Shown in pieces: positions 59,469 through 64,000 of a DNA stretch of 64,000 nt (position 1 is the first letter of the stretch; each line of letters opens with the position of its first letter). The position numbers were made by a program, and so were the translations under genes. The stretch is taken from the NCBI RefSeq assembly GCF_000716675.1, contig NZ_JNXT01000029.1:1-64000 (forward strand), read 5' to 3'. Source of the stretch: Streptomyces alboflavus (lineage in GTDB: Bacteria; Actinomycetota; Actinomycetes; Streptomycetales; Streptomycetaceae). The notes below the pieces were generated by a model. The model worked only from the letters and a program-made list of their open reading frames with translations. It searched no databases and was not told the origin of the DNA.

Positions 59469-60260
59469 ATGAACCTGACGCGTCACGCGGACCGCCGCGC
59501 CCTCGTCACCGGCGGCGGCTCGGGCATCGGCCAGGCCACCGTGCTCCGCCTGCTCGCGGAGGGCGGCAGCGTGGTGGCCGCCGACATCAGCGAGGCGGGC
59601 CTGAAGGACACGGAGCAGAAGGCGGGCGCCGCCGCGGGCCGGCTGACGACGCTGGTGGTCGACGTCGCGGACGAGGCGTCGGTGCGCGCGGGCGTGGCCG
59701 CTGCGGTCGCCGCGCTCGGCGGCCTGGACGTGCTGGTCAACGCGGCGGGCGTGCTGCGCTCCTCACACACGCACGAGACCAGCCTCGACTCCTTCGAGCA
59801 GGTGCTCCGGATCAACCTGACCGGCACGTTCCTGATGATCCGCGAGGCGATCCCGGCCCTCCTGGAGGGCGAGGACGCGGCCGTGGTCAACTTCAGCTCC
59901 ACCTCGGCGGCGTTCGCCCATCCGTACATGGCGGCGTACGCGGCCAGCAAGGGCGGCATCCAGTCCATGACCCACGCCCTGGCGAGCGAGTACGCGAAGC
60001 GGGGCATCCGCTTCACCGCCGTCCAGCCCGGATCGATCTCCAGCGGCATGACCGACGGCAGCGGCGCCAGCGGGCAGAGCCACGGGCCCGGCCTGCCCGA
60101 GGACGCGGACTTCAGCCTGTTCGCGAAGCTGACCCCGGCGATCGGTCAGGGCTTCGCGGGCCCGGAGACGGTGGCGTCCGTCGTCGCGATGCTCGCGTCC
60201 GAGGACGGCGCGTTCATCACGGGCACGGAGATACGGGTGGACGGGGGCACACACTTCTGA
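59469..60260 (+). CDS. Short-chain dehydrogenase/reductase, TetR-linked
   Basis: 263 aa classical SDR. Cofactor motif ALVTGGGSGIGQATVLRLLA (TGxxxGIG), NAAG in VLVNAAGVLRSSHTHET, catalytic Ser in VVNFSSTSAAFAHPYM and the YxxxK motif in YAASKGGIQSMTHALA. The C-terminus ITGTEIRVDGGTHF is typical of quinone/fatty-acid-like SDRs. Substrate unknown. ATG 59469 with GGAG upstream. Confidence 0.9.
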   Translation: MNLTRHADRRALVTGGGSGIGQATVLRLLAEGGSVVAADISEAGLKDTEQKAGAAAGRLTTLVVDVADEASVRAGVAAAVAALGGLDVLVNAAGVLRSSHTHETSLDSFEQVLRINLTGTFLMIREAIPALLEGEDAAVVNFSSTSAAFAHPYMAAYAASKGGIQSMTHALASEYAKRGIRFTAVQPGSISSGMTDGSGASGQSHGPGLPEDADFSLFAKLTPAIGQGFAGPETVASVVAMLASEDGAFITGTEIRVDGGTHF

Positions 60261-60300
60261 GGCCGCGGCCCGGACGGCCCACGGGCGCGCGGGGCCGGCG

Positions 60301-60822
60301 TCAGCGGGCCGCGAACCGCTCCCACAGCTTGGGGTAGCGCTCCGCGAGCACGCGGTCGTCCTCGAAGTCGATCGGGGTGCCCTCCGGCTCCGGCGGGGCG
60401 GGTGCGATGCCGAGGTCGGGGGCGACCACGCCGGTCATCCGCTCGTAGGCCTCGTCGGCGGCGTAGCCCAGCTCCTCGCCGTCGCCGTCGATCTCCTCGT
60501 CGAAGTCGTCCAGGAGCTCCGCCAGCGAGTCCGGGTCGTGCACGGCGCCCTCGAAGACCTCCCGCCCCTGCCCGATCAGCCAGCACCGGAAGTAGTCGAA
60601 GGCGTCGTCGCTCGCCCCGTCGAGCACGATCCAGGCGGCGCCCCACAGATCCCAGCGGTAGGCGCGGTTGTAGCGGGCCTCGAAGTGCCGCGCGAAGTCC
60701 AGAACGGCGTCCGGGTCGTATTCGAGCAGCTTGTCGATGAGCAGCTCGGCCTGGTCCTCGGGGTCGCCCTCGGCGGCCTCGCGGGTGCTGTCCACGATCT
60801 CCCAGAACTCCGTCTCGTCCAT
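60301..60822 (-). CDS. DUF4240 protein
   Basis: 173 aa from ATG 60822 (MDETEFWEIVDSTREAAEGD); GTG 60825 one codon earlier is also possible. The FWxIVD start, AELLIDKLLEYDPDAVLDFA and NRAYRWDLWGAAWIVLDGAS, DDAFDYFRCWLIGQGREVFE block are the DUF4240 signature. Acidic, cytoplasmic, no membrane segment. In some genomes these occur next to restriction- or immunity-like genes, but no role is established. It is convergent with the SDR at 59469 and divergent from the next SDR. Confidence 0.87.
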   Translation of the reverse strand: MDETEFWEIVDSTREAAEGDPEDQAELLIDKLLEYDPDAVLDFARHFEARYNRAYRWDLWGAAWIVLDGASDDAFDYFRCWLIGQGREVFEGAVHDPDSLAELLDDFDEEIDGDGEELGYAADEAYERMTGVVAPDLGIAPAPPEPEGTPIDFEDDRVLAERYPKLWERFAAR

Positions 60823-60955
60823 CACGGGTCAAGCATCGGTCCTGGGGGGTGGGGGCGCACGCGGAGTGCGCCGGAATGCGGCTGTGTCGTTATGTGTGCA
60901 CATGCCCGTGGAAAGACCGACAGGAGGTGTCGGCATTCGCTGCGAGGCTTCACCC

Positions 60956-61992
60956 ATGGAGAACACACAGCGGTCGGCAGGCCGGGCGAGCGGAGCGGAG
61001 AGCGCAGTGACGACGAAGCCGGGATCCGAGGGGACCGGGACGACGGGGGCAGCCGGGGTGGCTGCTTCCGGCGGTGGTCTGGCCGGGAAGATCGCGCTGG
61101 TGGCGGGGGCCACGCGCGGGGCCGGGCGGGCCATGGCGGTGGAGCTGGGCCGCGCGGGGGCGACCGTGTACGTGACGGGGCGGACGACGCGGCAGCACAC
61201 GAGCGAGGTCGGCCGCACCCAGGAGACCATCGAGGGCACGGCGGAACTGGTCGGCGCGGCGGGCGCCGAGGCGGGCACGGGCGGCACGGGGATCGCGGTG
61301 CCGACGGATCACCTCGATCCCGAGCAGGTGCGCGCCCTCGTCGAGCGGATCGAGCGGGAGCAGGGCCGCCTCGACATCCTCGTCAACGACATCTGGGGAG
61401 GGGACATCCATGTCGAGTGGGACAAGAAGATGTGGGAGCACGACCTGGACAAGGGCCTCAGGATCCTCCGGCTCGGCATGGAGACGCACATCGTCACCAG
61501 CCGCTTCGCGCTGCCGCTCCTCGTCAGGAACCCCGGCGGCCTCGTCGTCGAGGTGACCGACGGCACCGAGGAGTACAACCAGCGCTACCGCAAGCCGTTC
61601 TACTACGACCTCGCGAAGGCGGCCCCGCTGCGCATGTCCCGCGCGCTCGCGGAGGAGGTGAAGGAGTACGACTGCACGGCGCTGTGCCTGACGCCGGGCT
61701 GGCTGCGCTCGGAGGCGATGCTCGACACGTACTTCAAGGTCACCGAGGACGACTGGATGGCGGGCACCAAGCAGAACCCGCACTTCGCGATCTCCGAGAC
61801 ACCGACGTTCGTGGGCCGGGCCCTGGTGGCCCTGGCCACCGACCCCGAGGTGGCGCGGTGGAACGGCGCGTCCCTGTCCAGCGGCGGCCTCGCCAAGGAG
61901 TACGGCTTCACGGACGTGGACGGCTCGGCCCCCGACGCCTGGCGGTACATCACGGAGGTGGACCAGGAGAGCAAGGAGGCGGACGTGACGGG

Positions 61993-62002
<10 letters not shown>
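60956..62002 (+). CDS. Short-chain dehydrogenase/reductase with atypical catalytic region
   Basis: 348 aa. A 44-residue low-complexity N-tail precedes the Rossmann motif GKIALVAGATRGAGRAMAVE. The NNAG equivalent is ILVNDIWGGDIHVEW and the catalytic YxxxK is in KPFYYDLAKAAPLRMSRALA. The C-terminus is longer than in classical SDRs (DTYFKVTEDDWMAGTKQNPH). ATG 60956 is used; GTG/ATG starts upstream add only tail. Its stop lies inside the 3' end of the convergent WYL gene: ten bases of overlap. Confidence 0.85.
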
Positions 62003-63000
<998 letters not shown>

Positions 63001-63135
63001 GCCTCCATGATGCCCGGCACTCGGGGCAGGGGCGCAGCCCAGTGGGGCGAACCCGGGGTCGGCAGTAACGGGTGGGCGGGTGGGAGAAACCGCCGCGGAG
63101 CGGCGGGGAACGGTTGCCGCCCGGCGGCAACACAA

Positions 63136-63170
63136 GGGTGGGGCCCCGTCACCCCGACGGGACCCCACCC
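63136..63170. terminator. Hairpin between aceE and the WYL gene
   Basis: GGGTGGGGCCCCGTC pairs with GACGGGACCCCACCC with one mismatch, five-base loop. On the minus strand it is about 50 bases downstream of the aceE stop. Confidence 0.82.
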
Positions 63171-63222
63171 TGCGTACCGAGCCGGAGGCTTACCGACCCT
63201 GCGTACCGAGCCGGAGGCTTAC
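63169..63222. repeat. 25-bp direct duplication at the 3' end of aceE
   Basis: CCTGCGTACCGAGCCGGAGG then CTTAC occurs at 63169-63193 and again at 63198-63222. The second copy contains the aceE stop codon (63219-63221), the first lies beyond it. Confidence 0.85.
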
Positions 63223-64000
63223 AGCCCGTACTTGGCCCGAGCCTCCTTCACCGCCGCAGCGGGCACAACCCCCTGCGCGGCGAGCCGAGCCAACGCCGCG
63301 ACGACGATCGACTCCGCGTCGACGCCGAAGTGGCGGCGGGCCGCGTCACGCGTGTCGGACAGGCCGAACCCGTCGGCGCCGAGCGAGGAGTAGTCCTGCT
63401 CGACCCACTGGGCGATCTGGTCGGGGACCTGGCGCATGTAGTCGGAGACCGCGAGGACGGGGCCTTCGGCACCCTGCAGCGCCTGCCGCACGTACGGCAC
63501 CCGCTCCTCGCCGCGCAGCAGCGCCGCGTCCGCCTCCAGGGCGTCGCGCCGCAGTTCGGTCCAGGAGGTCGCGGACCACACGTCGGCGGCCACGCCCCAC
63601 TCCTCGGCGAGCATCCGCTGGGCCTTGAGCACCCAGTGGATGGCCGTGCCGGAGCCGAGCAGCTGGATCCGCGCGGCGTTGGCGGCGGGCGAAAGTCCAG
63701 CCGTCTCCGCCGTGTTGAAGCGGTAGAGCCCCTTCACGATGCCCTCGTCGACACCCGCGGGCTTCGCGGGCTGCGGCATGGGCTCGTTGTAGACGGTCAG
63801 GTAGTAGAAGACGTCCTTGTCCTCGCCGGGCGCGCCCTCGCCGTACATGCGGCGGAGGCCTTCCTTGACGATGGCGCCGATCTCGTAGGCGAACGCGGGG
63901 TCGTACGAGAGCGCGGCGGGGTTCGTCGCGGCGATCACCGGCGAGTGGCCGTCGGCGTGCTGCAGACCCTCACCGGTCAGCGTCGTGCGCCCGGCGGTGG
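63219..64000 (-). CDS. aceE: Pyruvate dehydrogenase E1, C-terminal part (runs off the window)
   Basis: At least 260 codons are present, open at the right edge. The visible part matches homodimeric AceE: GEGLQHADGHSPVIAATNP, IVKEGLRRMYGEG, VFYYLTVYNEPMPQPAKPAG, LGSGTAIHWVLKAQRMLAEE, then VPYVRQALQGAEGPVLAVSD, SLGADGFGLSDTRDAARRHF and the C-terminal KEARAKYGL. It decarboxylates pyruvate with thiamine diphosphate and acylates the lipoyl arm of E2, which depends on the lipA/lipB products encoded 14 kb away. Confidence 0.95.
   Translation of the reverse strand, partial: TAGRTTLTGEGLQHADGHSPVIAATNPAALSYDPAFAYEIGAIVKEGLRRMYGEGAPGEDKDVFYYLTVYNEPMPQPAKPAGVDEGIVKGLYRFNTAETAGLSPAANAARIQLLGSGTAIHWVLKAQRMLAEEWGVAADVWSATSWTELRRDALEADAALLRGEERVPYVRQALQGAEGPVLAVSDYMRQVPDQIAQWVEQDYSSLGADGFGLSDTRDAARRHFGVDAESIVVAALARLAAQGVVPAAAVKEARAKYGL

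Overview
The window is high-GC actinobacterial chromosome. The gene set (glnII and glnA each behind a GlnR-type operator, lipA-lipB, pyruvate dehydrogenase E1 at the right edge, DUF4191 and RDD neighbours, GTG starts, dispersed GC-rich intergenic repeats) points to Streptomyces. Most of it looks like core chromosome. One clear mobile element occupies about 28.7-44.45 kb.

Left flank (0-24 kb): a secreted GH89 alpha-N-acetylglucosaminidase, a secreted DUF1996 protein, a NarL-type two-component pair divergent from an MMPL exporter, an extended SDR, a winged-helix regulator preceded by a 55-aa conserved-looking small ORF, glnII, an ArsC-fold reductase, asparaginase, an exported HAD phosphatase, an AraC regulator coupled to a VOC protein, then a cobalamin riboswitch followed by a three-gene ABC importer. 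Small secreted proteins follow.

Metal/oxyanion island (24.3-28.5 kb): arsM divergent from arsR-arsC, then an ACR3-type arsenite permease and a two-domain ChrA chromate transporter on the opposite strand.

Mobile element (28,695-44,446): an actinomycete integrative and conjugative element (AICE). Its ends carry a 14-bp near-identical att repeat that lies on the last codons and stop of glnA. Left to right it has an unrecognised cargo gene, a frameshifted TIR/deoxyribosyltransferase-like gene, a leader plus three-repeat type I-E CRISPR mini-array without cas genes, a leftward unit (zinc-motif protein, GNAT, GntR repressor), an operator region with a 24-bp perfect hairpin, a rightward overlapping transfer unit ending in an FtsK-like TraB translocase, an 8-bp-spaced repeat cluster resembling a clt/TRS transfer site, a spread protein, a cytosine methyltransferase-like gene, a Prim-Pol and DUF3631 replication pair, an iteron-like cluster, xis and a tyrosine integrase. 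Insertion has separated glnA from its probable original terminator, which now lies 15.8 kb away beside chrA; the element supplies a new hairpin just downstream of glnA.

Right flank (44.4-64 kb): glnA with its GlnR operator, RDD and DUF4191 membrane proteins, lipA and lipB (lipoate synthesis, functionally linked to the partial aceE at the right edge), a TPR-type regulator, a GH20 hexosaminidase-like secreted protein, an FAD oxidoreductase, a TIGR01777 epimerase-like protein, GNAT, a SpoIIE-type phosphatase, a TetR/SDR divergent pair with a palindromic operator, DUF4240, a second SDR convergent with a WYL regulator, and the 3' part of aceE.

All calls are from reading sequence and translations; no database search was possible.
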